NCBI GenBank assembly: GCA_900708905.1
Contig: CAADRB010000051.1
Span: 32,041 to 96,040 of the forward strand
Origin: Hymenolepis diminuta
Taxonomy: Eukaryota > Platyhelminthes > Cestoda > Cyclophyllidea > Hymenolepididae
Length of the DNA stretch: 64,000 nt
Direction: 5' to 3'
The translations under genes and the position numbers were made by a program. Shown in pieces: positions 37,204-49,300 of the stretch. Under the pieces are notes generated by a model that did no database searches, had not been told where the DNA came from, and worked only from the letters and a program-made list of their open reading frames with translations. Numbering within the stretch: position 1 is the first letter of the stretch; the number at the start of each line of letters is the position of its first letter.

Positions 37204-37600
37204 AAAGGATTGGATATAGCATGAATCATTCGGCAAGTATATACTGTATCTTCCTACTTGTTTGCCTTCTTGATCTTCCTGCGAAATAACCCATTCTACT
37301 TCCCCTCCATACTTTCCATTCACACCCCCTTTGTGCATTTTGGACATCTCTGTCTCTGGCATTTTTTTCTCTGCAAATTTTGGTCCGAAGAAAACCTCTT
37401 ATATGGATAACCTATCTTATCTCACCGTCTCCGGGTGCCTATTCCTTATTCTTCCTTGTTCAACCCTCTCCGATTTCTTATTTTCATTCCACCTTTCAGA
37501 TTTGTTGCCGAATCGACGAATCCCTCTTGCTCGGAGGTAGGCGTTGAATATTTTTTGTGGGTCGGCGTTTATATATTGAAGTTGACTCCCTTGGAAATGG

Positions 37601-37606
37601 AATAAA
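37601..37606 (+). terminator. Possible polyadenylation signal of CSE1L
   Basis: AATAAA about 400 bp after the CSE1L stop codon; it is the first clear one found downstream. Confidence 0.3.
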
Positions 37607-38359
37607 AATAGCCAGGTTTGTGTCATATACTTTAGACTTTTTTCTTAGATGTTTGGGGTATTTGATGTTTGAAGATTGTTTGGTAGTGTAGGAACTGTGG
37701 GCTAAAATAGGTCTTAATTACGAAGCGTCATATTGATAATGCAAGTTAATACGAAGGAGCATAAAGTAAAAGACGTATGAAAGATGGAATTGTAGACCGA
37801 GAAGCGGTGAAGGGTACAAAAGGTGAGATTAAGTGACCACCTTTCCCTCTGTACCCAACTCTCTGGCTAAGGGACATAAGAACGAGTAAGTCTACTGATC
37901 TAACGAGTGGCCACCGTTCTCTCATGTTCGCGCCTATGGTAATTATTGCTCCAAACCTCACTGAATCAACTTTAATTAGTGAAATTTTTCTTGTACCCTG
38001 ACTCTTAGAATAAAAATATTGAAATATGATAGCATTAATCGTCAAAGTTAAACAATTAGTTGGCCCTGCCAATCCGGCACTTGAAGCTTCGAAACATTAG
38101 GGTATAAAGCAATTATGTTTACTTCTTGAACCAGAAGTATGCAGTTTGAATCAATTAATTAATTAAATGAAAAAGAGACTCAATTAATACCCTAACGGTA
38201 CCCATCCTTCACATTTTCATGGACCGTCTCTCGTGTTACGATACATTTCCAAAAGTTAGGTAATTGTTTATCTTGATCTGGGTAATAATAACTTCGCAGC
38301 GGTTAACTTACTCAGCGGAGATAACGTTTCAACACCCATCGGTGCACATGCAGTGAGCA

Positions 38360-38475
38360 AAATGGTTAACCGCACTGGTTAATTTTGACTAACAAAGGGT
38401 GTTGCAGAAATTCACTTTCTCACTATGGGGAGCCCCATGATGCTACTTCTCTAAAGATAAACATTGGAATCGAAT
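38360..38475 (+). repeat. SINE-like element, copy C
   Basis: GCACTGGTTAATTTTGACTA, then AAGGGTGTTGCAGAAATTCA, then TCTCACTATGGGGAGCCCCA followed by TGATGCTACTTCTCT. Copy D has the same blocks in the same order on the minus strand. Confidence 0.45.
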
Positions 38476-40189
38476 TGGAGGTTATAAGTTTGACGTATTC
38501 CACAGTGATAAATAGTTTGTCAACTAAACAAATGCATTTTCGGAGCACAAGATTAGATATTTGTGATGCTCATAGGATGCCCCGCTACTCAGCTACTAAC
38601 CGTACAAGCTAGAGTGGTAAACATCCAACCACCCCCATGCCTCGTTGTACTCCAAAGCCAAAAAGCTTAAAAATGCCTAAATACGCCTATTCAAGTTAAA
38701 TACAAGAGGGACTGTCTCTTAGGATTCTGTTTTGCAGTTTTACTTATAAGCGAAGGGAATTTTTTGACATCTGAAACATTTGAGCTATCCGGTGTAGGTA
38801 AATACAGTTTAATTAAACAGGTCAACTATTTATTGCAAACTGCAGGTAAAGTGTTACTAAAGAGGATTGTCAGTCTAAATGAAATATCTGCATTTTTCAT
38901 GAGCATAACTGCAAAAATTTTCAATCGCAACCGAATTATTCTCTTTCTTAATTCTTTCTCTTTATAGAGATGGAAATAGGGACAAATCGTTCCATAACAT
39001 TATTTTCACAGACTCGTCTCCGTGCAGAGCAAATCCTGTATGACAGAAACTTTCTTTTTCGAGAATTTTATATGTCGGTATGGTGGTCTGTAGTGCTAAT
39101 ATTCTTCAATATGTACTCTAATCCTGGAATTATTTTCGTGTTGAGTTGATGGACTGAATTGCTTTGGCTCTTCAGAAGGTCCTCTCATTATGGAAACATT
39201 TGAATTTTGGTTTGATAGTCTGTATTGCTTACGCTCTACAAATTCAATCATCATTTAATTCTTTTCGTCGTTCATCCTCTTAAGGCACAATAAAAATGAA
39301 TTTTGGAAAACTGACAATTTATTTGTAGAATAATGGATTTTGATCGTCTTACTTAGATAGATTGGACGGTTTTGTCAGGATAGAGGGAAAATGATACTAT
39401 TTGTATTTTTAAAAATTAAATTGTCCTCTCGGAACATTGAGACTATTTCGGTTCTTATGGAAACGTTAAATGGTTCGTCATCCTTGAGGTTAGATGACTA
39501 ATTTGCATATTAGACTACAAAATCCACAGACCCGGCGTCTTCTCGCCGGGGTCTTTTGGGATTTTCGTGTAGTTGCCAATGTGTTAAAGGGGCGACACAG
39601 TGTGATTAAGCTTTCGAATGAAAGCAGTTTGACTCCATTTACTATATCATGTTTTTTTCTCCTACTGCTATTATATTCACCTTCATAAGAAGTACCATTT
39701 CTGCTTTCTTAATGGTATACTGTTGTCAGGCTAATCTTACAACAAAATGGTCCACTGTCCCATCACACTATCAAGTGTGTAGCTCCTTATTCATCCCTGG
39801 GACGTTTTATTAGTTAAATGCAGTTCAGCTTTAATTCCATTTCACACATTTTGGTGCATTCATGAAAAACATTCCATCTATTCTCCACGCTGGAAGCCAT
39901 AATTAACCATACTATATTCTCTGTGGTAATCCCCTTAGTTGAGTAAATAAACTGCTCATCTCCAAAAATCGTCGATTCAAACTTCTCCATTATTAAAATT
40001 AAGCGATTTTGAGTGTCGCACTTGCAAATGATCTGCTTGCAATTTTAAATAAACCTTATATTTCTTTTAGTTTAAACCCCTTTTACCTTAAAAGACGCTA
40101 CAAGGCTTTGCAATTTACTCCATCTCTACCCTCCTTTATTCCAATAACTCCTTTAATACTCTCCTTTTTTACAATCTAGAAGCTGGTAT

Positions 40190-40400
40190 CCCGTTCTTGA
40201 AGATGGAGAACGCAAGTTCTCGTTGATGAAGCGAAAACTTATCACAGTTTAGCTCAAACTATTTACGGTATTCTGTAATTCATACTAGTTCATATAGACA
40301 ATTTAAAAGTTTGTTAATATTTCAATAATGGGATGTAATTTCGTCAAGGGGAAATATTTGATGATTACTCATAAGTATATTTTATTCTGATCCTATTATC
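40190..40400 (-). mobile_element. Solo LTR of the gag-only LTR family
   Basis: AAGTTCTCGTTGATGAAGCG followed by AAAACTTAT, then AATTTCGTCAAGGGGAAATA and the following TTACTCATAAGTATATTTTA correspond to matching parts of the LTR at 27831-28058. No gag or primer site adjoins. Confidence 0.5.
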
Positions 40401-40532
40401 AGGCACTAGGGGTGGCGCCAAAATTTCTAATAGCTCGTTTACCTAACTTAGCTCATGGCCGATACCGCAGTAAAACTTGACATCCTTAAGGCCAAAAGTC
40501 AAATCTTGAAATTCTGACCTATTCCAAGATCG

Positions 40533-41093
40533 AAAGTGCTATAGCCGGCAGATGTCTATCATCCCCTGGGCATTAGAAATGATTGTATTAGGGATCTTAT
40601 CGCCAGTCAATGTTCACAAGCGGTCCCGCTGCGTGTTTGCGTGTTTGCACATAGATACTTAAGCAGGTGGCGATCATCAAGCCGAGACACCGACGACGAG
40701 ACATGACTGACGTCTAACGAAGAAATGTTTTGTATATAAACCTAATTTGCTAATTGATAAATTGAGGTGGTTTGCCTGCCACCTCCGAGGTGATCTGGCG
40801 ACATGAATGGCTTGGCTTATTCAATCTATTCGATCGATGTGGCTCCGGTAGACCTAACGCTATTACAGAAGGCGCTGTCGATCAAGGCTCGAGCAAAGAT
40901 ATTAGAAAATTTTATCGCACCAGTCCTTCTCTTCAATTTATCCGCAGTTGTCTATCGTGAGGTTGATGATAGCAGGTTAAGAGCTGTTCAGAATTCTATT
41001 TGGCAAAGGATGATGGTAGATATAACGAGTAGAAGAGAGATGAACGATGAAGTTCTAACCGAAAAATTACCACAGAGAAACCTTGCGGCATAA
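40533..41093 (+). mobile_element. LTR-like repeat family, copy 2, with a 96-codon open frame
   Basis: 40533-40857 matches 21243-21560. A TATATAAA box, then CTGGCGACATGAATGG (primer-site-like), is followed by an open frame from the ATG at 40803-40805 to the TAA at 41093. The frame includes LRAVQNSIWQRMMVDITSR and NDEVLTEKL. That pattern resembles the region after the reverse transcriptase core in LINE proteins (LR..QR...RRML.I..RDR..NEE). An LTR-like leader with a LINE-like tail would be odd, so one of the two readings may be wrong. Confidence 0.4.
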
Positions 41094-43028
41094 TTAAAAA
41101 GACGAAAACTAATTCTATGACAAAGCCGAAATTCAGGCATAAAATAAATATGCAAGCAGAGGAGATAAATAATGCTTATCCTGGGCAGAGAAGCGACATC
41201 CTGGAACATGACTAATAATATAATATATTGTGTATCATTCAGACCCTCATATATTATTAAATTCATTTAAAACGAAGTTTTTCTTCCGAATAACTAGTCT
41301 CATTCCCTGTGAATTGTAACGTGAATAGTGCTTTGTTGGTCAGGACTTAATTTCAGGTCTTTTGTACGTAGTTTGTACCTGTTTTCAACGGAAGTTGACC
41401 ACCAATCTAAAGTCATCGTTCGTTGTTATGATAGTCAAGTTGCTCCCAGCAGCAGTAGGTTGAGCATAGAATATTGCCCGCTTTGATTACTAATCCACCG
41501 CCTTGGACCTAATTTAAAGACTATGATCATTCCAAAATAATGCTTATTTTCTCTTCTCATTTTTGCTGAAATATGAAGTAAGGTGGGTATAAATCAAGCT
41601 AATTTCGCACCTGTCACTCAACGGGGAAACGTCATAGATTCAGGATTAGTAATCTTTACGGGGAGACATTAACGGCTTGAAAGATTGCTAATTTAAATAT
41701 TTGGTACAAATGAGTCATGTCAAATTGAAACCAAAATTTGCATAACGATTCATTGGGAGAATTCTACCTAATTTAAATCTTTAAAATGTATTTTCAAAAT
41801 CACTCTCCCCCTCTTAAACGGGTGTAGATATGTTGAGGAAAAGTTCACTTCCTTCTAATAAAACGAGTTTGATATGTTGTGGTAATGCTTATGATATATC
41901 ACCGATCTCATTTATATCATATGCATACTATTATTAATCCTCAGCAAGGCAAGGTATACAATTCTTCATTGAGGGGAACATCTGAATAGACGCGCATTCC
42001 ATTACCAGATAAGGAAAGTGTTATAACGTAACCAACTAGAAGTTCCAGTAGTAATCTCTGAGAGCCAACAATCTAGAAAACTCGGTAATATAGCAACTTA
42101 ACACAGAAGCCAATAGCCCACGGCAGATCACAAGACACGTTATAGTCAACACGTGTGTATTCACGAAACTCGCTCTCAATCGGTATCGGCTTGAACAAAT
42201 AGGCATAATTATCAGGTGTTTTTTATCGGTGGGGAAATGAAGAAGATCACATTTTTATTCATAGAGGAAATATTGGGAGCGGAGGAAAATGACAATCATT
42301 TCTTCTAACAGAAGGGTTATCGAATAGAAGTGAAAATTAAATTTTGAGCGCCAATAGAGTTTTAAAATTTCGATTCTTGGCTTCAGGTTGTTCAGGAAAT
42401 GACCGCCTCGTTATGTTCTAAAATTTCAATATTCTAATTTCTGGATCTGATCCTCATTTTCCTGATGAATTCACATTTGCAGCGTTCAGAATTTATTGAC
42501 TATTTTTGCGATCTACAAGCCAAAATTCCATCCAGAGAAGAAGAAAAGGCAGAATCTCTCGTTGTTATTGACAAAAACTTATTACCGTTCAAATAGAACT
42601 ATTTACCGCATAATGAAATTCATTTTTGTTCAAATAACAAATTTAAGTGATAAGCGCTATTTCCAATAATGACAGAAAGAAAACAATAAATGAATATTAA
42701 TTTTTCAAGAAAAATATTTCATTTAATTATGTATTATGGCATTGTCTATTTGACGATTTTCTTTTTAAGTCGCACTTTCGTAGGACTTTTTCGTGTTCGG
42801 TTGAAGCCCTTCGGTTGGTTCTTCATTCCTCCGTGGCGACCTATTTCATATACATGAGAGTAAACAGATGATTTATGTAGATTCAGTCTGCTTCTTCTTC
42901 CCATTAACAATTACATCAGAAGGTTTCTATTAAGCTTTGGATAAGCAGACGTCTAGAAGTTCACGAGAATTGATCCCTCTCCTTTTCGTAAGACTTGACC
43001 TTTTACTTTCTCTTGGTTCGGGTCTTCC

Positions 43029-44306
43029 GCTCCCGATATCTGAAACGGAACAGTTCATTCAACATTTATTTCACAGGGTGATCGCCATGCTCTTTCTTCT
43101 CGATAACTTTCACTCTTGATCCAGATTTCGATTCACCGATCATTGTAGGAACTAGTTCAAGATGTTGCTTCTACTTCTTCCTCCTCTTTCTGTAGGTTTT
43201 CGTAACGCGTTGGAGGTGAATCTTCTGCATATTTTCATTCCTCTTCATATCCTTCTTCAAGCTGCCTCTTAATTCTGTCACCCGATTGACCGTTGATTGA
43301 CCCTCTGAGTGACGATCTTCCTTCTGAATTCTGGTTTCGTTCGGCACATTGTTTCCTTATGTTCTCGTTTGCCACACAATTTGGAAATTTGAGAGTGGTA
43401 GGCACGAAAGTCAGCTTTCAGTCAGGGTTTTACGGGGGTAGGAACATTCTGGAACACAGTTTCACCAAAAATTCCTTCACAAGAAATTCGATCAGCAGAA
43501 CCGTTTACACCAGATTTCTGTTGATTTCACCCAATTTCAAACCTGATGTCCAAATTTATGTATTGATTAACGATATCTTCTAATGTGATTGTATTACGTG
43601 CTTCGACCATTCCGAGGATCTGACAGCAGACATCAGTTGGGTAAAGTTCTCAAAGACCACTCAAAAACAGGAGGCGTTTGAAATGATCCCTAGAAATGGC
43701 AGAAAAGTGGCGAAGTTCAAAAACACAATTGATGTGACTAGCATAAGTCATCTAGTCTTAATCATGGCCCTTAGTGAGGTAGAGACAATGAAATCTGTTT
43801 CGCAGTTCGAGGGACTTAATCAAAGAAATGGGAGATAACTGAGACTGTTTCATCAAATGTTGGATCGGAAATTGTTCTTGGATGGATGACATATTCGAAT
43901 CCTTCATTTTCAGCAACTCCCAACTTCCGTAATAACGGTCTAACTTTTACATTATCCGGAACATGAGCGAGACCGTTTTGGAAAATATCCTCACACTTTT
44001 CAAACCAGTTGGCAAATGTTTGGCCTACTTTTAGATCATGGTGAAATTCATTAACTTGTAGAACCAAAGAATCTGTGGATTGTTTGGGTGGTGAAAAACT
44101 CGTTGTATCAGTATTTTCTTGCAGCATCATAAGAGATTGGGGCGTTTTCTTCAGAAAAAGTTTATTCTTCTTCAGGATGAGTTCAAATTCATCGATATTC
44201 AATGGCATTTTCAAATATTCACATATTGATATTTGTTAGCCTTTTGTCACTGCCAAAGTTTGCGATCTGCAAGCCGAAGTCCCATCTGGAGAAGAAGGAA
44301 AACACA
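43029..44306. repeat. 1278-bp direct repeat, copy 2 (apparently identical to 26604-27881)
   Basis: The first differing base on the left is at 43028 (C, T in copy 1). On the right, divergence starts immediately after 44306. The block includes the primer-binding site, the gag fragment and about 50 bp of the 5' LTR. Confidence 0.9.
43816..44214 (-). pseudogene. Gag-like fragment of the LTR element, copy 2
   Basis: Encodes a peptide identical over all 132 codons to the frame at 27391-27789. It carries the same gypsy-capsid-like motifs and ends at the same stop. Confidence 0.6.
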
Positions 44307-44693
44307 AATTTTCATTGTTATAACAACTTATTACACTTCAATTCGAACTTTGTGCATTTGACGTAATTTGTACTACTTCACTTAAAAATTTGAGAGGTAA
44401 GCGTTATTTCCAATAATAGTGGGGAAAAGATGCCAAATATATATTGATTCTATCAAGGAAAAATATTTATTAATTTTACTCGGTTATATTTTCGCCTTGG
44501 AATCCAGTTTTTCCATTTTGCCATTCGGTCAAACGCATCAGATATTTTTCAATTAGCTATGATGCAAGCTTGTTAATAAGAGTTAACCGATACTAACACA
44601 ACTGTGTTCACAGGAGTTGACTGAAGGTAGATATAACTAACCACTCTTATTAATTTATGTAGTTTAAAATGTATGAGCTTGCCGTCCTTTTAG

Positions 44694-45939
44694 GATTGGC
44701 TCTTTTCAACCACATTTCGTATGCTCAGTGATCGCATTGGATCTAGCAACCCGTCCAAATCAGAAGTTAGAAAAATCAAGATGCGATCTATGATGAATGA
44801 TGGAAATGAACTTGGATGGGAAGACTTATTGCCTCATCCCTTCCTAACAAGAAATGAGGTTGTATAGAAATTAGGTTTGGGATAAATCTCTCTGAATGTT
44901 TGAGACCAAGAATCTCAGAGGTGCCTTCAATCATATCAGTGGTGATATCCTATATCCTGCATCCATCAATGAATATGATTCGCTGGATAAGACTTTATTG
45001 CGTCCTATCGAATTTCTTCTGTTGCTAAGTAAACTAAAGGATGTATGTGAAAACCCTGCGATTGGAACGATTTTCTGCTATCTTTTCTTCAAAAAATATC
45101 TTTAGAAATGCCCAATGCCTCTAAAATACCACCAACAACGAAGGTTCTAATAACGATGAGGAGCTGATCATCGCTTAAATTCAATAGAAATCTTAAATTT
45201 TCAAGAACTCAATCTCAGAATTTCATATTTCCCATCTTTCTAACTCTTATATCGTGTTAGAATTGACCAAACAAATTTCATAAATATATATTTACCAACA
45301 TCATTTGTATACCTAGATCGAACCAAGGATACCATTATAAAGTATACCATTTCAATCACTAAGGAAAATTGTTATCGGGGAAGACAAAAAGGGTTTTGAA
45401 AGTGATAAACCAATTAGAAAATAATCACTCAATGGAACACAAGAGGGGAACGCAATCCACAGTTCTACCATTCGTCCTATAAACACTTTACCCTCTATAA
45501 ACATATGAATCAAATGAGTGTAAAACGCCAATCTGGTAAAACCTTACTTATTTCACATCTTAGATGATTAATAATTTAACTCATGGGTTTTTAGTCCAGC
45601 TGTTCAAAGTAAGGAATAAAAGAGTAATTTTTTTCTCCTAGACTCCCATTTGAAGCTTCCGACTCAGAAAATGCAAACCCATTGTTTAGATCGCTTGCCA
45701 GGATTTTCGCATTAAATGCCACCATCTTCAGCTTGACATTTAATATAGGTATTTGTGTCTATTTGACCTGAAAATTATACATTAAATCTAGTTTTATTTG
45801 ACATCAACTATTTCGAGATGTATTTGTTTAGTTTTCTTTACTTCAGCACCTTTCAGCGGGTATATTTCTCAGATTGTGTCCTATTTTGCCATTTCACTTT
45901 CACTCTGGTGGTTATTTTCAATTACCTTTTCAGATTCAG
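44694..45939 (+). CDS. Candidate exons of an unknown multi-pass membrane protein (possibly INSIG-like)
   Basis: Four segments with splice-like edges join in phase: 44694-44858 (after TCCTTTTAG, 55 codons, DWLFSTTFRMLSDRIG...), 45595-45608 (a 14-nt microexon between TTTTTAG and GTAAGG), 45642-45748 (after TTTTCTCCTAG, 35 codons) and 45847-45939 (after TACTTCAG). The last two encode RSLARIFALNATIFSLTFN and VSYFAISLSLWWLFSITF. The LWWxF....SG block and the preceding RxxAxFxxNA pattern weakly resemble the insulin-induced gene (INSIG) membrane fold. The first segment does not. A later segment from 46288 (YLGACIFMHSV) could be a further exon, but its phase does not join. No start codon or full model could be made, and chance cannot be excluded. 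Confidence 0.25.
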
Positions 45940-48900
45940 GTTACCCTATTTACATCTCTAGTCATTTAATGCAAAAAAAATATTTTTTTTTGCGGATCAA
46001 AAGGTCCGGTAGAAAGGGGTCGCTGTTTAATACATACCTTTTCTTATGTGACATCTTAGAAACAAGGCAAGGTAGAATGAAAGGGCATAAAGACCAAAAA
46101 GATTAGAGAAGAAAGATGGGTGAACCTAGAAATATTAAATAGTACACGAGTGAGAGTTAACAACGATAAAAATGCATACGTCAGCAAGGAATTACGGGTT
46201 CTAGCTTCTCATTGGTCCACTGTACACCCATGTTGGTCTGTGTGCCTTCAAACGCTTCCGTACCAGTTGGCGAAATTGCTAGCTTAGTCTACTTCCAGGT
46301 CTTCAATAGTGGCGTACTTGGGAGCCTGCATTTTCATGCACTCTGTCCTTCTGACCAGACAAATTTGGCAATTTATTGATGGTTTGTGGCTTTTGCCTAA
46401 TTTTACATCATGAAAATCTCAAATTTCGTCTTTGAGAATTATGAAAACCAGAAACAATTATACGGACCCTTATGGTCATCGTTAGTTATATAATTATTCT
46501 ATTAACGTTATTACTTTCTGACATAGGAATGATAATATTATGATGAGATCCATCAGAGGGTAATAGATAGAAGTAGAGTAGGCTACACAGTAGAAGGTCG
46601 GAGGAGCTGGCTGAAGAACCCTACCGTAGGAGTTGACCGGCAAGAGCTGGGGAGGAGTGATCGGGGCAGATGAGTGTTAGAGACAAGGTGAAACGTCTGG
46701 AGTCCGGTCAGAGGCAAGATAAGGTGCAAGTAGTGGGTAGACAATTGAAATGGTTGAAGGACATTATGAGAATCCAGCTGTGAATGCAGGAGTAAAGACA
46801 CGAAAATTAATGGGTTGGAAAGAGGGGGAGGAAATCATTACTTGATGATCATTCGAGTCTTCAGAGGAGTTTTGGTAGACGGATTGATAGATAGCGATTT
46901 TAGAAATCGTCGTGCTGTCTAAAAACATTAATTCAAACCCTGGCAACAGACGAGCATGAACGAACTTTTGATAGAAAAATAACTCTTAAATTAAGTATTC
47001 TAAACGGATATGCATTACCATTACTGATGCGTAATAAGTAATGGTCATTCCTTTAATTGATTTTGGTTGTTACATAATATGTAGGTTCAAAGATCCCAAG
47101 CTGATTTGTGGGATTTATTTTAATAACTTTCGCTCCAATTTTAAAACAAGTGTTCGACTGACCCCTACCAATGCAATCTTTTCACAGTTTAATATCAGCC
47201 ATTTAATCGGATTATTTATCTTAACTATTAAGGAGTTGTGATTTCCCATTTCTTTATGGCATATCATTGAAACGAAATGTGATGTACTTTTAGGTGCTCA
47301 GATCTTCTACATAAAAGTACTCTTTTGTGAAAGTTACATTTTTAGCTATTTCGCTTGCTCCAACTAAATCAAAATTGCTAAACAACTTTTCGACGATAAT
47401 GTGAAACCTCGACAGGATAATACAATTACACCCTCTTCCCACTTTCGCACATGGGAAAGATTCAAAATTTTGATACAATCTACAAAAAAGCTATTGCCGC
47501 AACTTCGACTGGAGAATTAATACTATTAAATGAATTCCGCTTCATCCACGCTTTACGTTCTCAGATTGAAGCTGAATAAAGTAATTTATTTAAAACATGA
47601 TAAATTGAAAAATTAAGAACTTCGATTTAATGACGAATAATTTATAGATTTCCGGTAGAGTTCAAGCTAAAACGCTTGAAAACATAGTTCGACGAGCATT
47701 GTGACCAGCATCTAGTGGTACTGGTGTCGGCCCGGTTTATCAAGAAAATCGAGAACTCCCAGGGAAGCATTTCTTCTCTCTTCATTAGCAGCCAGTCCAC
47801 TTTTTCCATTTATTGCAGTAAATTGTATCTTAGGCACACAAAATTCCTGAGTTCTTTTGAACGGATTATGATATGCTTCAGTAGAATTCAGGGTTTACAC
47901 TTAATTAGCATATCTGTTCTTGTCGAATAAGGTTGTATCAACGCAAACTTGCACTTTATTAATGAGTTATATATCCTTATTTTTTGCAACCTATATCACT
48001 TAAAAATTTCCCCATTCAACAGAATTTTAAATCAGATAGTCTGTGAACAATCTCTTGCAGTCCTTACTGAGATAACTTAAAAATCTCTTTAATAGAAATG
48101 CGACCAAGCACTTTAGTAATGCAAAGTTGAAAGATCAAAAGCAAACTATTTAAGATCATGCTGTTTTTCGATCTTTTAAAAAAGAAATGAGGTGATAACT
48201 ATCATAATTAAACTACCAGTCAATAAGCGCTAGGGATACTGCATAGGAATTTGATCAGTAATCTAGGGAACGAATAATGTAATTTGGGTTTCGGAATATG
48301 AAGCAGCGAACTAACCAATAAGTGAATATTCCACAACACAAGTTCGCGAATAAATTGAATCCCTCCCCTTATACACATGATTGAGCTTTACCCGGATCTC
48401 AGTGGCTTCACCGCATCGAAAAATGTTAAAATTTGACTGCACTGCTATGGGTCGTAAAAATAATAGCAAAAACGCAAAAATGTAATAACCACGAATCATA
48501 AGGGAAATATTTGTCAACCCTATTTTCTGCCACTTGTTAAATGCTATCTTAATTGGTTTTCCAATTTGACCCAATTTTTCGAAAAGCAAGGTGTTCATAC
48601 ATTGTACAGCAATATGCAACATAAGCATTTTTAGAGATACTCTTCTCTCTAGTCAAGATTTTCAGCAAGTTATATCGGGACTGACGTCATTTTCTATATT
48701 CTCCTGATATATTACCGTCGGATTATTTATATTATTCGAAAAAACGGACCCACAGCTATAAGTACACACATATGGGAGAGGGAGGGAGATTTTATCCTCC
48801 CTCGGGAATTTCACCTTTTTTTCATCTCGGAAAAATATGTGATGTTTCTTCCAAAAAGTATTTTTAATAGAAGATGTAACTATAAGAGGTTATGTAAGCA

Positions 48901-49300
48901 TAATAAATGTTCTTCTGTCGTCTGTGTTCTTCAGTAGCAGACTTCAAAAAGCTAGAAAAGGCAACGGCTTAACTAATTTTCTCTCGCCCTTACGATAGCG
49001 ATTTATAAGCCAAAGCCTCCCACGCCGTAGGTCTCTTATTCTCGGCTAACTTTATAAAATCTCATTTCACAAAATAGATCATATTGAATATTATTTTACC
49101 ATATTAATTTGCGACAAAGACAAACTGTGGCTAAAATGGAGTGAAACGTGATGATGGCAAGGGAAGGTCTTTGTGTACTTATGATTAGGCTAAAACAGCA
49201 TGAGTGTAAGATGGGCCGAGGAGGGAGGGGGAAACGGAGGACAAGACAAAGGATAGAAATAAAGATGACTTTGGTAATCTGACAGAAAAAAATGGCGCTT
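45940..49300. other. Intergenic region, mostly unassigned
   Basis: No confident gene. Open frames at 46583-46946, 47041-47241, 47715-47930 and 48311-48628 have no recognisable family and no consistent splice context. A short inverted repeat, GAGGGAGG/CCTCCCTC, lies at 48778-48803. Confidence 0.4.

Larger units (their letters stand above)
37204..42499. other. Repeat-rich intergenic region after CSE1L
   Basis: No gene is supported. It includes SINE-like copy C (38360-38475), a GC-rich hairpin (39531-39550), a solo LTR (40190-40400) and an LTR-like repeat with a short open frame (40533-41093). Other open frames of 60-110 codons show no recognisable content. Confidence 0.5.
42500..44506 (-). mobile_element. 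Gag-only non-autonomous LTR retrotransposon, copy 2
   Basis: Minus orientation. The 5' LTR is 44256-44506 (starts TGGATTCCAAGG), the primer-binding-like TGGCAGTGAC is at 44255-44246, the gag fragment is at 44214-43816, a decayed K/R-rich region follows, and the 3' LTR is about 42753-42502. The two LTRs keep only roughly 70% identity by eye, so this is an old insertion. Yet 1278 bp of it appears identical to copy 1, 16.4 kb away. Confidence 0.65.

Noticed and set aside
37746..38072. 108-codon minus-strand frame after CSE1L
   Set aside because: No recognisable domain, no splice or promoter context; most likely a chance open frame.
44896..45105. 69-codon frame starting MFETKNLRGAF
   Set aside because: No acceptor or donor in a useful phase and no family resemblance.
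48778..48803. GAGGGAGG/CCTCCCTC inverted repeat
   Set aside because: Short, low complexity and without context; likely to occur by chance in purine-rich DNA.
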